Shown piece by piece: positions 7,088 to 16,490 of a stretch of DNA of 64,000 nucleotides. Every line of letters starts with the position of its first letter. Within the stretch, counting starts at the first letter, position 1. The DNA comes from Alicyclobacillus shizuokensis NBRC 103103. GTDB taxonomy: Bacteria > Bacillota > Bacilli > Alicyclobacillales > Alicyclobacillaceae. Both the position numbers and the translations under genes were made by a program. Below the pieces are notes generated by a model. It saw nothing but the letters and a program-made list of their open reading frames with translations, did not search any database and was not told the DNA's origin. The stretch spans positions 27,811-91,810 of the forward strand of contig NZ_BCQV01000006.1 of assembly GCF_001552255.1 (NCBI RefSeq), written 5' to 3'.

Positions 7088-9988
7088 ATGGGCGACACGC
7101 CGAAACGGCCATCGCGCGGACAAGCGGACCGCTGGCAGGCGATGTCCGACGAGCCGACGCAAGCGGCACGCTCGCAGCGGCCGCGCGGGCGCCGCATCGC
7201 CATCGCGATCGCAAAGATAGCGGCGATGTCTGTGGCCTCGCTGATTGTCCTCGCGTTGGGCGCCGGCATTGGCTACGCCAAGTCGCTGCTGAAAGGCTTA
7301 CCCGCCATTTCGGCTGCGACTTTCACCGACCTCAGCCAGCCATCGGTCGTGTACGACCGCAACGGCCGGGTCATAGGAAAATTTGACAAGAATGGGGCGC
7401 GACAGCCCATCTCATCCATCCACCAGGTGTCCAACAGCCTTGTGGACGCTTTTGTAGCAGGAGAGGACAAGACCTTCTGGACGAACATCGGCATCAACCC
7501 CGTGGCGATGGGCAGGGCGCTGGTGCAGGATGTGCTGCATCACCACATCGAAAGCGGTGCCAGCACCATCACCCAGCAGACGGTGAAACTGGCGGTGTTT
7601 CCGGAGCAACAGCAGACTCTGCGCCGCAAGGTACAGGAAATCGCTCTGGCGCTGAAACTCAACCACATCCTCACGAAACCGGAAATCATGACCGATTACA
7701 TGAATTGGGTGTGGATGGGCAGCATGGGCGGACAGCAGGTGTACGGCGTCGAGGCGGCCTCGCAGATTCTCTTCCGCAAGAGCGCCAAAGACCTCACTCT
7801 TCCGGAGGCGGCTTTCCTGGCCGCCATTCCGAACAACCCGGCGCAGCTCACGCCGTACCGCTATGATTCAAGCAAGCGGCGCTATGTGATAGACCCGTCA
7901 CCGGTGATTCCCAGACAACGCTACATTCTGGAACAAATGTTGAAGAACAAGATGATCACCAAGGCGCAATACGAAGATGCGGTGTCGTACGACATTCAAA
8001 AAGACCTGCATCTGCCGCCGAAAGTATCCATTCAGTATCCCTATTTGATGAAGAGCGAAATTGAACCTTGGGTGACGCAACAGCTGGTCAAGCAAGGGCT
8101 GTACCCCAACAAGGCGGCGGCGGACGCGGCGCTCTCGACGGCCGGTTACAAGATTTACACCACATTCGATCTGAAGATTCAGGACCATATGGACCAGGTC
8201 CTGAAAGATCCGAAGTTTTACGCAGGCACTACGGCGACGCGGATTGACGCCCAAGGTAAGCCGGAGAAGAACCTGTTTGAAGCGGGAGCGGCGTTGATAG
8301 ACAATCACACCGGAGCCATCCTGGCGCTCGGCGGCGGCAACGGCAAGAGCGAAGTCGACCACTCCGATGTCCCGCGCTCACCGGGATCCGCCATCAAGCC
8401 GCTGGTCGACTACGGGCCCGCCCTGGACATGCACGCCATCACCGCCGCCACGCCGCTTGAGGACGTGCCGGTGTCTTGGTATAAGAATGGAGATGTCCAC
8501 GACGACGACTTTCGCTGGCGCGGCGTGACCACCGTCCGCGACGCCCTGACGTATTCCTATAACGTGCCGGCCCTCGTGGTGCTGCACGACATCGGACCGC
8601 AAAACGGAACCAAGTACCTGGAGAAGATGGGCATTTACCCTGGACAAAAGACCCTGGATGGCCGTGTCACCCTGACGCGCGACGACATGTCCCATTTGTC
8701 CACGGCCATCGGCGGTCTCACCTACGGGCTGACCGTGCAACAGATGACCAGCGCCTACACCACGCTGGCCAACGAGGGTGTGTGGCACCAATCCTATTTT
8801 GTGTCGAAAATCGTCGGGCGCGACGGCGAGACCGTATACCAAGCGCACCCGAAGGTGAACAAGGTGTTCTCTCCGCAGGCCACCTTTATCCTGGACGACA
8901 TGCTGCGGGATGTCGTGACGAAGGGGACGGCTTCCGCCGTGGGCGGACATTTTCCTTCTCAATATATTTACGGCAAGACAGGAACCTCCGACAACGAACA
9001 CGACGGATGGTTCGTGGGATTCACTCAGGATTACACCCTCGGCCTGTGGACCGGATATGATTACGAGCGCCACATCCCGTCCACCATTTATAACGAGAAG
9101 TTCACGATGTGGAACGACATCATGGATCCCCTGCTTCAGGAGCACCCGTCGACCAAGCCGTTGCCGCGGCCGTCCGGTTTGGTCCGTGTCGCGGTCTGCA
9201 AGGCGTCCGGTCAACTTCCGACAACCCTGTGCAAGGCGGACAACGACGTGGAGACCGAGTGGTTTATCCAGGGTACACAGCCGACCAAGAGGTGCGACGT
9301 GCACGTCCAGGTGCCGTATGTGGTGTACCACGGCAAGAAGTACCTGGCGACCACCAACACACCGGCCGACGAGATTCAGGTGGGCGTGTTCCTAAAACTC
9401 CCGTTCACCATACCGGCCGGCGTGCACACAGGGATTGATTCCCAATTGGCACCGACCCAGCCGGACCCGCGCGGCGGCCGCGTGCTGTCCGCGTTGTCCG
9501 ATGCCGAGTTGGCCCAACGACCGGCTGCCCCGGTCGTGACGGCGGCCATCCGCGGCGATGGTGTCTGGCTGCGCTGGTCACGGGCTCAGGGAGCGTCCTC
9601 ATACAGCGTTTGGCGATCCGTTCAACCCGATGGTCCTTATGTGAAAATCGCCGACGGGCTGACGGACACCCAGTACCTGGACCAGGCAGTTCCCCAGACA
9701 GCGGGGAAGGTGTACTACCGCGTCTATGCGGCCACGGCGTCGGGACTCTCGACGCCCTCGAACACAGCGGTCGTTGAGGCAAATCCGGGCGGAGGAAACG
9801 GAATCCCCGGCGACAATGCGGGACGCAACAGCGCCGGCAACGGGCTGGCGGGAGAAGGCGGCGGAAACTCGAACAACAGCCCTCCGCCGCCAGATACGGA
9901 AGCGCAGCCACCGGGAAATAGCGAGGCAAGTGGGGGATCAGGAGAAGCCCATTCAACTCCTCCATCTGGAGAAAACGGCGCGCACTGA
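7088..9988 (+). CDS. Class A penicillin-binding protein (PBP1A type) with FN3 domain
   Basis: A 966-residue bifunctional peptidoglycan synthase anchored by one membrane segment (residues about 37-63). The glycosyltransferase domain contains GEDKTFWTN with catalytic Glu126. The transpeptidase domain has Ser434-A-I-Lys437 (SPGSAIKP), a SYN motif (TYSYNVPAL) and KTG at 630-632. Residues about 815-900 form a fibronectin type III-like domain (VWLRWSRAQGASSYSVWRS), followed by a low-complexity Gly/Asn/Ser/Pro tail ending at the stop, plausibly a wall-spanning extension. The ATG follows GGGGAGGAGG by 7 bases. It polymerises and crosslinks peptidoglycan outside the membrane. B. subtilis PBP1 also has an FN3-type domain and a disordered tail. 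Confidence 0.93.
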   Translation: MGDTPKRPSRGQADRWQAMSDEPTQAARSQRPRGRRIAIAIAKIAAMSVASLIVLALGAGIGYAKSLLKGLPAISAATFTDLSQPSVVYDRNGRVIGKFDKNGARQPISSIHQVSNSLVDAFVAGEDKTFWTNIGINPVAMGRALVQDVLHHHIESGASTITQQTVKLAVFPEQQQTLRRKVQEIALALKLNHILTKPEIMTDYMNWVWMGSMGGQQVYGVEAASQILFRKSAKDLTLPEAAFLAAIPNNPAQLTPYRYDSSKRRYVIDPSPVIPRQRYILEQMLKNKMITKAQYEDAVSYDIQKDLHLPPKVSIQYPYLMKSEIEPWVTQQLVKQGLYPNKAAADAALSTAGYKIYTTFDLKIQDHMDQVLKDPKFYAGTTATRIDAQGKPEKNLFEAGAALIDNHTGAILALGGGNGKSEVDHSDVPRSPGSAIKPLVDYGPALDMHAITAATPLEDVPVSWYKNGDVHDDDFRWRGVTTVRDALTYSYNVPALVVLHDIGPQNGTKYLEKMGIYPGQKTLDGRVTLTRDDMSHLSTAIGGLTYGLTVQQMTSAYTTLANEGVWHQSYFVSKIVGRDGETVYQAHPKVNKVFSPQATFILDDMLRDVVTKGTASAVGGHFPSQYIYGKTGTSDNEHDGWFVGFTQDYTLGLWTGYDYERHIPSTIYNEKFTMWNDIMDPLLQEHPSTKPLPRPSGLVRVAVCKASGQLPTTLCKADNDVETEWFIQGTQPTKRCDVHVQVPYVVYHGKKYLATTNTPADEIQVGVFLKLPFTIPAGVHTGIDSQLAPTQPDPRGGRVLSALSDAELAQRPAAPVVTAAIRGDGVWLRWSRAQGASSYSVWRSVQPDGPYVKIADGLTDTQYLDQAVPQTAGKVYYRVYAATASGLSTPSNTAVVEANPGGGNGIPGDNAGRNSAGNGLAGEGGGNSNNSPPPPDTEAQPPGNSEASGGSGEAHSTPPSGENGAH

Positions 9989-10031
9989 CTCCGAGACTCG
10001 CCACCTGGAGAAACCACGGCCGAAATGACAA

Positions 10032-10071
10032 GGGGCTGCTTCAAGTGCCTTGGACACTGTGGGGCAGCCCC
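10032..10071. terminator. Hairpin between convergent genes
   Basis: An 8-bp GC stem (GGGGCTGC with GCAGCCCC), with an internal AGTG/CACT pairing, lies between the stops of the penicillin-binding protein gene and mutS2. The flanking T runs are weak on both strands, so termination is likely but not certain. Confidence 0.5.
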
Positions 10072-10083
10072 TGCTTTACACGG

Positions 10084-12420
10084 TTAGAGGGCCAGGGTGA
10101 CGATGGTGGCGCCGTCTCCGCCCTCTCCGGGGCCGCCGGGCACCCAAGAACTGACGTGGCGATGGGCGCTGAGGAAGCGGCGGACGCCGTCGCGCAGGGC
10201 ACCCGTTCCTTTGCCGTGGATGATGGTCACCCGTGGCAGCCGGGCCACCACCGCGTCATCGAGGTACTTGTCCAGCCTGTGCACCGCTTCTTCCACCGTC
10301 TCGCCGCGTACATCCATCTGCAGTGGCACCGACTTGACGGCGCTGCGGCGCACACCGGTGGATTTTGGCGCCGGCGCCGGCCGATTCAGCACCTCGACCT
10401 CGTTCGCCGCCACCTTCATCCGCAACAGCCCTAGCTGCACCACCAGTTCCCGCCCGTCCGCAGAAACCTCCAGCACTTCTCCTTTTTGCCCCACCGAGGC
10501 CACGCGCACCAGGGTGCCCGGAACCAGAGCCCCCACGTGGGCCGCAGGTGTCGCGGATACAGCCCTCTCTCCCGGCTCCGGCCGCGCTTCGTCCAGACGC
10601 TTGCGCAGAGCCACCAGCTCGTGGTCCTTCACCGTCTCGGCTCGGAGCTGCCGCAGCTCCTGGATGACCGATTCAGCCTCCCGACGGGCAGATTCGAGAA
10701 TCCGTTCCGCTGCGGCTGTCGCGGCCGCCTGCTGCTGCCTCACCTGCTCATCCAAGGCGCGTGTCCGACGTTCCCAGTCTTCTCGCAGCTTCTGAGCCCG
10801 AGCTTTCTCCTCCGTCGCTTGGGCGAGGGCGCGGTCCGCCTCTTTACGCGCCGTCTCCATCTTGGCGATGATGTCCTCCATCTGCACGTTCGTGTCCGCG
10901 ATCCCCTGTCGCGCCCGCTCAATCACCGTCTCCGGCAGACCCAGCCGCGCAGCGATGGTCAGCGCGTTCGAGCGCCCTGGCACACCCATGCGCAGGCGAT
11001 ACGTGGGACGCAGGGTATCGACGTCGAACTCGACGCTGGCGTTCATGGCCGACGGGTGGGAGAAGGCGTACGCCTTCAATTCGGGATAGTGTGTGGTCGC
11101 CACGACGCGGCTGCCACGTGCGTAAAACTCGTCCAGGATGGCCATGGCCAGGGCCGCGCCCTCGGACGGATCGGTCCCCGCGCCCAGCTCGTCGAGCAGC
11201 ACCAGACTGTGCTCACCCGCCGTTTGCAACATGGAAACGATATTGCGCATGTGTGAAGAAAAGGTGGACAGGCTTTGCTCGATGCTCTGCTCATCGCCGA
11301 TATCCACACAGATCTCATGGCACCAAGCGACCTCGCTCGGCCTCTGGGTGGGCAGAAAACAGCCACACATCGCCAACAGGGTGAGCAGACCCACTGTCTT
11401 CAGGGTCACCGTCTTGCCGCCCGTGTTGGGACCGGTAAGGATGAGCAGTCGGAACGACTCCCCCAGGCTCATGTCGAGCGGGACCGCTTCGCCGCGGGGC
11501 AACAGCGGATGGCGAGCGCGACGCAGGTGCCAGACGCCATCCCGACGAATGATGGGACGCTGGGCATCCTCGCGCCGGGCCCAGTCGGCTTTCGCAAACC
11601 AACTGTCCAGGCGGGCGACCACATTCAGGTTCTCCTCGCAGACATCCGCCACGCCGCCGACGGCCTGCGACAGTTCGTGGAGAATGCGCTCGATTTCGCG
11701 TTCCTCCTCCACAGCCAGCCGCTCCGCCCGTTGATTCTGCTCGACCACGGCCTGGGGTTCAACAAACACGGTCGCACCCGAGGCCGAGTAGTCCCGGATG
11801 ATGCCGCGGATTTGGTTCTTAAACTCCACCCGGACCGGCAGACAGAGACTGTTGCCGCGCATGGCAATGACGGGATCCTGCAAGATTTTCTGGTGCGAGC
11901 GGAGGAAGCCGTCCAGCACCTCCCGGACACGCGCTTGGATGGCGCGGCGCTCACTGCGCAGCCGACGCAGAGTGGGGCTGGCCTGGTCTAGGACGGTACC
12001 GTCCACATCGATGGCGTGGCGGATCTGTTCTTCGACGGCGCGCGTAGGCGTCAGCCTCTGCGCCGCTTCAGTGAGGGATGGCCAGGACGTCCCGTGCCGC
12101 TCAATGAACTGGCGGATGCGGCGCACCGCCTCCATGACGTCGGCAATGGCCACCAACGCCTCCGGACTGAGCGTGCCGCCGATGCGTATACTGCGCAGAC
12201 TGCCGCGCACGTCGGTGATGCCACCAAACGGAGGCGGCCCAAACCGAAGCAGCATTTGCAGAGACTCATCCACGGCGGTCAGTTCCCGCTCCGCGTCCTC
12301 AGGCACGGCGAAGCAGCGCAGGCCCAACAGTCGTTCCCGGCCGAGGGAAGTGGCCGCGCGCTCCGCCATCCGCTCGATGACCTTGTCAAATTCAAGTAAG
12401 ATATATGTGCGTTCGTCCAT
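10084..12420 (-). CDS. mutS2: MutS2 endonuclease/ATPase
   Basis: A 778-residue MutS2, close to the usual 785. The ATPase domain has Walker A GPNTGGKT at 330-337 and Walker B LVLLDELGAGTDPSEG. A long coiled coil (about residues 485-600, rich in Glu, Arg, Lys, Gln) follows, and the C-terminal Smr nuclease domain carries TIIHGKGTGALRDGV. There is no mismatch-recognition domain, as expected for MutS2. The ATG at 12420 follows GGAG; the frame is open 34 codons upstream without family similarity. MutS2 proteins suppress recombination, and in B. subtilis the protein also splits collided ribosomes. Confidence 0.95.
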   Translation of the reverse strand: MDERTYILLEFDKVIERMAERAATSLGRERLLGLRCFAVPEDAERELTAVDESLQMLLRFGPPPFGGITDVRGSLRSIRIGGTLSPEALVAIADVMEAVRRIRQFIERHGTSWPSLTEAAQRLTPTRAVEEQIRHAIDVDGTVLDQASPTLRRLRSERRAIQARVREVLDGFLRSHQKILQDPVIAMRGNSLCLPVRVEFKNQIRGIIRDYSASGATVFVEPQAVVEQNQRAERLAVEEEREIERILHELSQAVGGVADVCEENLNVVARLDSWFAKADWARREDAQRPIIRRDGVWHLRRARHPLLPRGEAVPLDMSLGESFRLLILTGPNTGGKTVTLKTVGLLTLLAMCGCFLPTQRPSEVAWCHEICVDIGDEQSIEQSLSTFSSHMRNIVSMLQTAGEHSLVLLDELGAGTDPSEGAALAMAILDEFYARGSRVVATTHYPELKAYAFSHPSAMNASVEFDVDTLRPTYRLRMGVPGRSNALTIAARLGLPETVIERARQGIADTNVQMEDIIAKMETARKEADRALAQATEEKARAQKLREDWERRTRALDEQVRQQQAAATAAAERILESARREAESVIQELRQLRAETVKDHELVALRKRLDEARPEPGERAVSATPAAHVGALVPGTLVRVASVGQKGEVLEVSADGRELVVQLGLLRMKVAANEVEVLNRPAPAPKSTGVRRSAVKSVPLQMDVRGETVEEAVHRLDKYLDDAVVARLPRVTIIHGKGTGALRDGVRRFLSAHRHVSSWVPGGPGEGGDGATIVTLAL

Positions 12421-12578
12421 ACTGGCTCCGTTATCCTCGCTTCCAGCACCGCCGCGCCGCTGTGCGTGCAGCCCGGCCCGACGGCGTCCAGTGGTCGCAA
12501 GTTCCAACCCATTGTAGCACATGAGTCGGGCAGGTTGCGGACAGCCTATGGGTACAACGCATGGAAAGGAGGAGCGGC

Positions 12579-12926
12579 ATGAACTGGCTGGGAACGATTG
12601 TCCGCTTCATCGTATCCGCTCTGGTCCTGATGTTTGTCGGCTTTTTGGTGCCCGGGTTTGCAGTCGTGAACTTCTGGACTGCACTGGTCGCTGCTGTCGT
12701 CATCGCCCTGTTGGGTTGGGCAGTGGAGGCTCTGTTTGGGCGCCGGGTCTCTCCATACGGGCGAGGACTGGTCGGGTTCATCGTCAGTGCAGTCATCATC
12801 TACCTGACCCAACTGGTGGTTCCAGGGATGCGCGTCACCGTGCTCGGGGCATTGCTGGCCTCGTTGGTGATTGGCATCATCGACTTGTTTGTTCCGACAG
12901 AGTTCCGCCGCGGCCGCGACACCTGA
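12579..12926 (+). CDS. Phage-holin-family / YvlD-like membrane protein
   Basis: A 115-residue protein with four hydrophobic segments (about 5-28, 32-52, 63-83, 86-106) and a short charged C-terminus. It resembles YvlD, annotated as a four-TM phage holin family, though in Bacillota these are ordinary chromosomal membrane proteins. The ATG follows AAAGGAGG by 6 bases; six further codons are open upstream. It is a single gene pointing toward cvpA, with a terminator between them. The role is unknown. Confidence 0.8.
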   Translation: MNWLGTIVRFIVSALVLMFVGFLVPGFAVVNFWTALVAAVVIALLGWAVEALFGRRVSPYGRGLVGFIVSAVIIYLTQLVVPGMRVTVLGALLASLVIGIIDLFVPTEFRRGRDT

Positions 12927-12960
12927 GCCCGCTGGGCAAAAACAGTTGCTGAGTCGAAAG

Positions 12961-12989
12961 GAGACGATCCCGCTGGACCGGATCGTCTC
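12961..12989. terminator. Terminator between yvlD-like gene and cvpA
   Basis: A perfect 10-bp stem (GAGACGATCC with GGATCGTCTC, 9-base loop), followed by TGTTCTT on the plus strand. It sits between two convergent genes and may also serve the minus-strand transcript. Confidence 0.65.
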
Positions 12990-13001
12990 TGTTCTTGTCC
13001 G

Positions 13002-13529
13002 CTATGTTGTTTCCACCGTCGTGGTTTGCGTCTGTCCGTAAGGGGCAAAGTGCCGGTCTTCAAACCAGGTGGCAATCGCCGAATGGTTCAGTTGCTGCTG
13101 CAACCGCGGATTCTGCACATAGTGCAGAACCAAGGTCAAAACGTACACCACGGCGAGCGCCAACACAGCGCCGACCAAAAGTCCCGCCAGTCGATTGAGC
13201 GTGGAGAGTACAGGGAGTCGGAACAAGCTGTCCATAGCGCCAATCACCACCCGAACCACGAGAAGAATCACGACGAAGGCCAGGAAGAAGGCGATGGCAC
13301 CGTTGACGTCCCCAAGCCACCGGCCCAACCCAGATCCGACCGGATTCGGCCCGCCATGCAGGGATCCAATCATCTGGGCCAGGTACGGGCGTAGCCACAT
13401 CGCTCCCGCGTAGGCGGCCACCACACCCGCCAAACGCATCACGCTACGAAAGAGCCCCTGCTGATAACCACGAATGGCGCCGACCACGACGATGACTGTC
13501 ACAATCAAATCAAACAGGTCCAAGCACAC
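13002..13529 (-). CDS. CvpA family membrane protein
   Basis: A 175-residue membrane protein beginning with a GTG after GGAGCGGGG. It has four hydrophobic segments and the CvpA/YshB signature near the N-terminus (DLIVTVIVVVGAIRGYQQG). It follows zapA by 18 bases; zapA-yshB-type pairing next to mutS2 is conserved in Bacillus (zapA-yshB-polX-mutS2), although polX is absent here. Proposed roles include envelope homeostasis and colicin V production; the molecular function is unknown. Confidence 0.88.
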   Translation of the reverse strand: MCLDLFDLIVTVIVVVGAIRGYQQGLFRSVMRLAGVVAAYAGAMWLRPYLAQMIGSLHGGPNPVGSGLGRWLGDVNGAIAFFLAFVVILLVVRVVIGAMDSLFRLPVLSTLNRLAGLLVGAVLALAVVYVLTLVLHYVQNPRLQQQLNHSAIATWFEDRHFAPYGQTQTTTVETT

Positions 13530-13547
13530 ACCCCGCTCCCGGCTACG

Positions 13548-13847
13548 TCAAGGATTTTCATCGGGGCCGTCGGACTCCTTCGTGGCGACGGCCGTCTGGT
13601 CGTCCAACAAGGCCAGCAGTTCCTCGTATTCATTCTGCAGACGAATCAATTCATCCGCCAGATTGATAGCCGCGAGCACGGCCACACGCCGCGATTCAAG
13701 CTGGGGGTTTGCCTTGGCCACCTGCTCCATCACCGCGTCCACCTTGTCTGCCACCTGGCGCAGATGAGCCACGGATGCATTTCCGCGGAGCGTATACTCA
13801 GTGCCAAGAATGAAGACGCGCGCGCGGTTTACCTCTTCTTTCGCCAC
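13548..13847 (-). CDS. zapA: Cell division protein ZapA
   Basis: A 99-residue ZapA, the usual size. The N-terminal beta-strand region (RARVFILGTEYTLRGNAS) is followed by HLRQVADKVDAVM and a C-terminal coiled coil with ESRRVAVLAAINLADELIR. ZapA crosslinks FtsZ filaments and promotes the Z-ring. The start is GTG after GGGGGG. It lies 130 bases after pheT and is followed by cvpA, the order pheT-zapA-cvpA-mutS2 matching the B. subtilis neighbourhood. Confidence 0.93.
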   Translation of the reverse strand: MAKEEVNRARVFILGTEYTLRGNASVAHLRQVADKVDAVMEQVAKANPQLESRRVAVLAAINLADELIRLQNEYEELLALLDDQTAVATKESDGPDENP

Positions 13848-13976
13848 GGATAGCCCCCCATCGAATGAGCAATCAGATGAGCATGCGTTTCATCCCTCAT
13901 GGTTACAGGGTTCGTGCAAGGGTGGCCAAACTCCTGCAAAAGCGCCCGTTTTCCCGTGGGCCCGGGTCAAGGGGAC

Positions 13977-16451
13977 TCACTCGGCCCCGGCTTCTCTCTC
14001 ACCGCGCAGGCGGGCGCCAAACGCCTGCTCCCACGCCCTGAGTATGGCCCGTTCGACGGCTTCCGTTTCCTCGTCCGTGAGGGTCCGCTCATCCGATTGG
14101 TACGTGAACGCCACCGCCATACTCTTTTGACCCTCGGGCACACCCGGGCCCACGTAGACGTCAAACACGCGACAGTCCTGCAGGATGTCTCCAGCTTGCT
14201 CGGCCGCCTGAGCCGCCTTGGCCAGCAACTGCGCACTGGACACCTCTTGCGGCACCAACACCGCCAGGTCGCGGCGGACAGCCGGATACCGGGGCAGGGT
14301 TTGCGCCTTCCAGGCGCCGCCCAGGCACGCTTCCAACTTGTGCAGGTCAAACTCGGCGTAGACCGCCCCGCCTATCCCCAGCCGCTGTACAGTTTCGGGA
14401 TGCAATTCACCCACCGTTCCCACCTGCAATTCCCTGTCGATCCGTACGCAGGCTGCGCGGCCCGGGTGCAGCCAGGGCGCGTCCCTGTCTTGAATCGGAA
14501 CAAAATCGGCCCGCATCCCCAACCCGAGGCTGGTCAACCAAGCTTCCAACACGCCCTTCGCGTCGTAAAAATCGTACGCGCGCGCCGCCTGCCACAGCCG
14601 CACTGGCTGCTCGCCAAACCACAGCCCCGCCCATTGCTCAACCTCCTGTGGCTGCTCCCGCAGCGGCAACTCGAGCGGCCAATAGACGCGCCCAATCTCG
14701 AAAATGCTGCCCCCCACCATACCGTGGCTGAGATTGTATGCGGCCACTTGGGCCAAGCCGGGCAGCATATGCGTGCGCAGGGCCATTCGCTCGTCAGACA
14801 TCGGCCGCAAGAGCGGAATCATCTTCCGGTACGGGGAATCTTCTGCCAGCCGCAGGGCGTTCAGCTGATCCGGATGCCCCAGGGTGTATGTGAACACTTC
14901 GTTCATCCCCAGCCCGGCCAAAATCTCGCGCGTCCACTTGCGCAGCCGCTGGGCTTGTGTCCGCATTCCCACGGTCGTCGGACCCAGCGGCAGGGTTGCC
15001 GGGATGTCGTCGTAGCCGTGAATGCGGCCAATCTCCTCCACCAGATCTGCCTCCAGACGGATGTCGGCCCGCCGCGTCGGCACCCTAACCTGCCACTTTT
15101 CCTCCGATACCCGTTCGACGGAGAAGCCCAGGCGGCGAAAAATCTGAGCCATCTCTGTTGCCGCCAAATCGGTGCCCAGGAGTTGGTTGGCGCGCTGAGG
15201 CGAGAAATCAACCATCGGCGGCTGTGGCCGCCGCTCCTGCTCAGCGCACACGACGCCGCCCACAGGCGCGGCGCCCGCCAACTCCTGCAACAACTGGCGG
15301 GCGCGCAGCAGCGCGCCGCGGACCGCGACCGGATCAATCCCCTTCTCAAAGCGTTGCTGCGCCTCCGAACGCAGACCCAGCTTTTGTCCGGTACGCCGCA
15401 CACTGGCCGGGTCAAAAGCGGCCGATTCGAGAACCACCCGGCGCGTGGACGCGGTGATCTCCGAATTTTCACCGCCCATCACGCCGGCGATGCCGATGGC
15501 CCGCTGTGCATCGGAGATCACGATGACATCCTCGTCCAACAGCCGCTCCTGCCCGTCCAGTGTGACCAATCGCTCCCCCGGCTGCGCTTGACGCACGACG
15601 ATGGTCCCCTGCCGCACTTCGTCAAAGTCAAACGCGTGCAGCGGCTGTCCCCATTCCAGCATCACGTAGTTGGTGACGTCGACGACCACATCAATCGGAC
15701 GCACACCCATCGCCAACAGGCGCATCTGCATCCACAGCGGCGACGGCCCGCCGGCGATGCCGGTCACGACCTGCGCCTCGTAACGGGGACAGCGGGGTGT
15801 TCTGAGCTCAATGCGCACGGGAGACGCGCCCGCATCCAGCACCTCGCTCCCCAGGTCAGGTTCCGGAAAGCGCAGCGGCCGCTCCAGGAGCGCCGCCGCC
15901 TCATACGCCAACCCGCGCAGCGACAGGCAGTCACTGCGGTTGGGCGTCAGGCTGAGGTCGAGGATGACGTCGTCGAGCCCCAACAGCGGCGCCACGTCCG
16001 CGCCCACCGGGGCGTCGTCGGGCAACAGGTATAACCCCTCAGTCTGGGCCTTGGGCAGCCAGCGCACCTCCAGCCCAATCTCCTGGGCAGAACAGAGCAT
16101 GCCCTGCGACTCGACTCCCCGCAGCTTGGCCTGGCCGATTCGCCCACCTGGCAACTGGGCCCCGACCAAAGCCGTGGGCACCCTTTGCCCCGGGGCGACG
16201 TTGGGCGCACCGCAGACAATCGTCAGCAAGGTGTCCTGTCCCACGTCCACCGTGCAGACCTTCAGCCGGTCCGCATTGGGGTGCGCATCACACGTCACCA
16301 CACGCCCGACGACCACCCGTTCCAACCGTTCCACGCGCGGACTGACAGATTCCACCTCAATGCCGGCGCTGGTCAGGGCATCGGCCAGCGCTTGCGGCGA
16401 GACTCCGTCCAAATCGACATACTCGGACAGCCATTGATACGAGACTCTCAT
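13977..16451 (-). CDS. pheT: Phenylalanyl-tRNA synthetase beta subunit
   Basis: An 824-residue beta chain of the alpha2-beta2 enzyme. An N-terminal EMAP-type tRNA-binding domain spans about 40-150 (VVGRVVTCDAHPNADRLKVC), followed by B3/B4 editing, the B5 domain, the catalytic-like domain and a C-terminal ferredoxin-fold anticodon-binding domain (LPRYPAVRRDLAVLV). The ATG follows GGGGAGAAAGGT. It lies 39 bases after pheS under the same T-box. Confidence 0.96.
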   Translation of the reverse strand: MRVSYQWLSEYVDLDGVSPQALADALTSAGIEVESVSPRVERLERVVVGRVVTCDAHPNADRLKVCTVDVGQDTLLTIVCGAPNVAPGQRVPTALVGAQLPGGRIGQAKLRGVESQGMLCSAQEIGLEVRWLPKAQTEGLYLLPDDAPVGADVAPLLGLDDVILDLSLTPNRSDCLSLRGLAYEAAALLERPLRFPEPDLGSEVLDAGASPVRIELRTPRCPRYEAQVVTGIAGGPSPLWMQMRLLAMGVRPIDVVVDVTNYVMLEWGQPLHAFDFDEVRQGTIVVRQAQPGERLVTLDGQERLLDEDVIVISDAQRAIGIAGVMGGENSEITASTRRVVLESAAFDPASVRRTGQKLGLRSEAQQRFEKGIDPVAVRGALLRARQLLQELAGAAPVGGVVCAEQERRPQPPMVDFSPQRANQLLGTDLAATEMAQIFRRLGFSVERVSEEKWQVRVPTRRADIRLEADLVEEIGRIHGYDDIPATLPLGPTTVGMRTQAQRLRKWTREILAGLGMNEVFTYTLGHPDQLNALRLAEDSPYRKMIPLLRPMSDERMALRTHMLPGLAQVAAYNLSHGMVGGSIFEIGRVYWPLELPLREQPQEVEQWAGLWFGEQPVRLWQAARAYDFYDAKGVLEAWLTSLGLGMRADFVPIQDRDAPWLHPGRAACVRIDRELQVGTVGELHPETVQRLGIGGAVYAEFDLHKLEACLGGAWKAQTLPRYPAVRRDLAVLVPQEVSSAQLLAKAAQAAEQAGDILQDCRVFDVYVGPGVPEGQKSMAVAFTYQSDERTLTDEETEAVERAILRAWEQAFGARLRGEREAGAE

Positions 16452-16490
16452 ACCTTTCTCCCCTCATCCTCGGCAGCATCGGGCATCTCT

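Noticed and set aside
13899..16034. 711-codon plus-strand open frame
   Set aside because: It is the antisense shadow of pheT, caused by GC-rich codon use; no ribosome site or family features.
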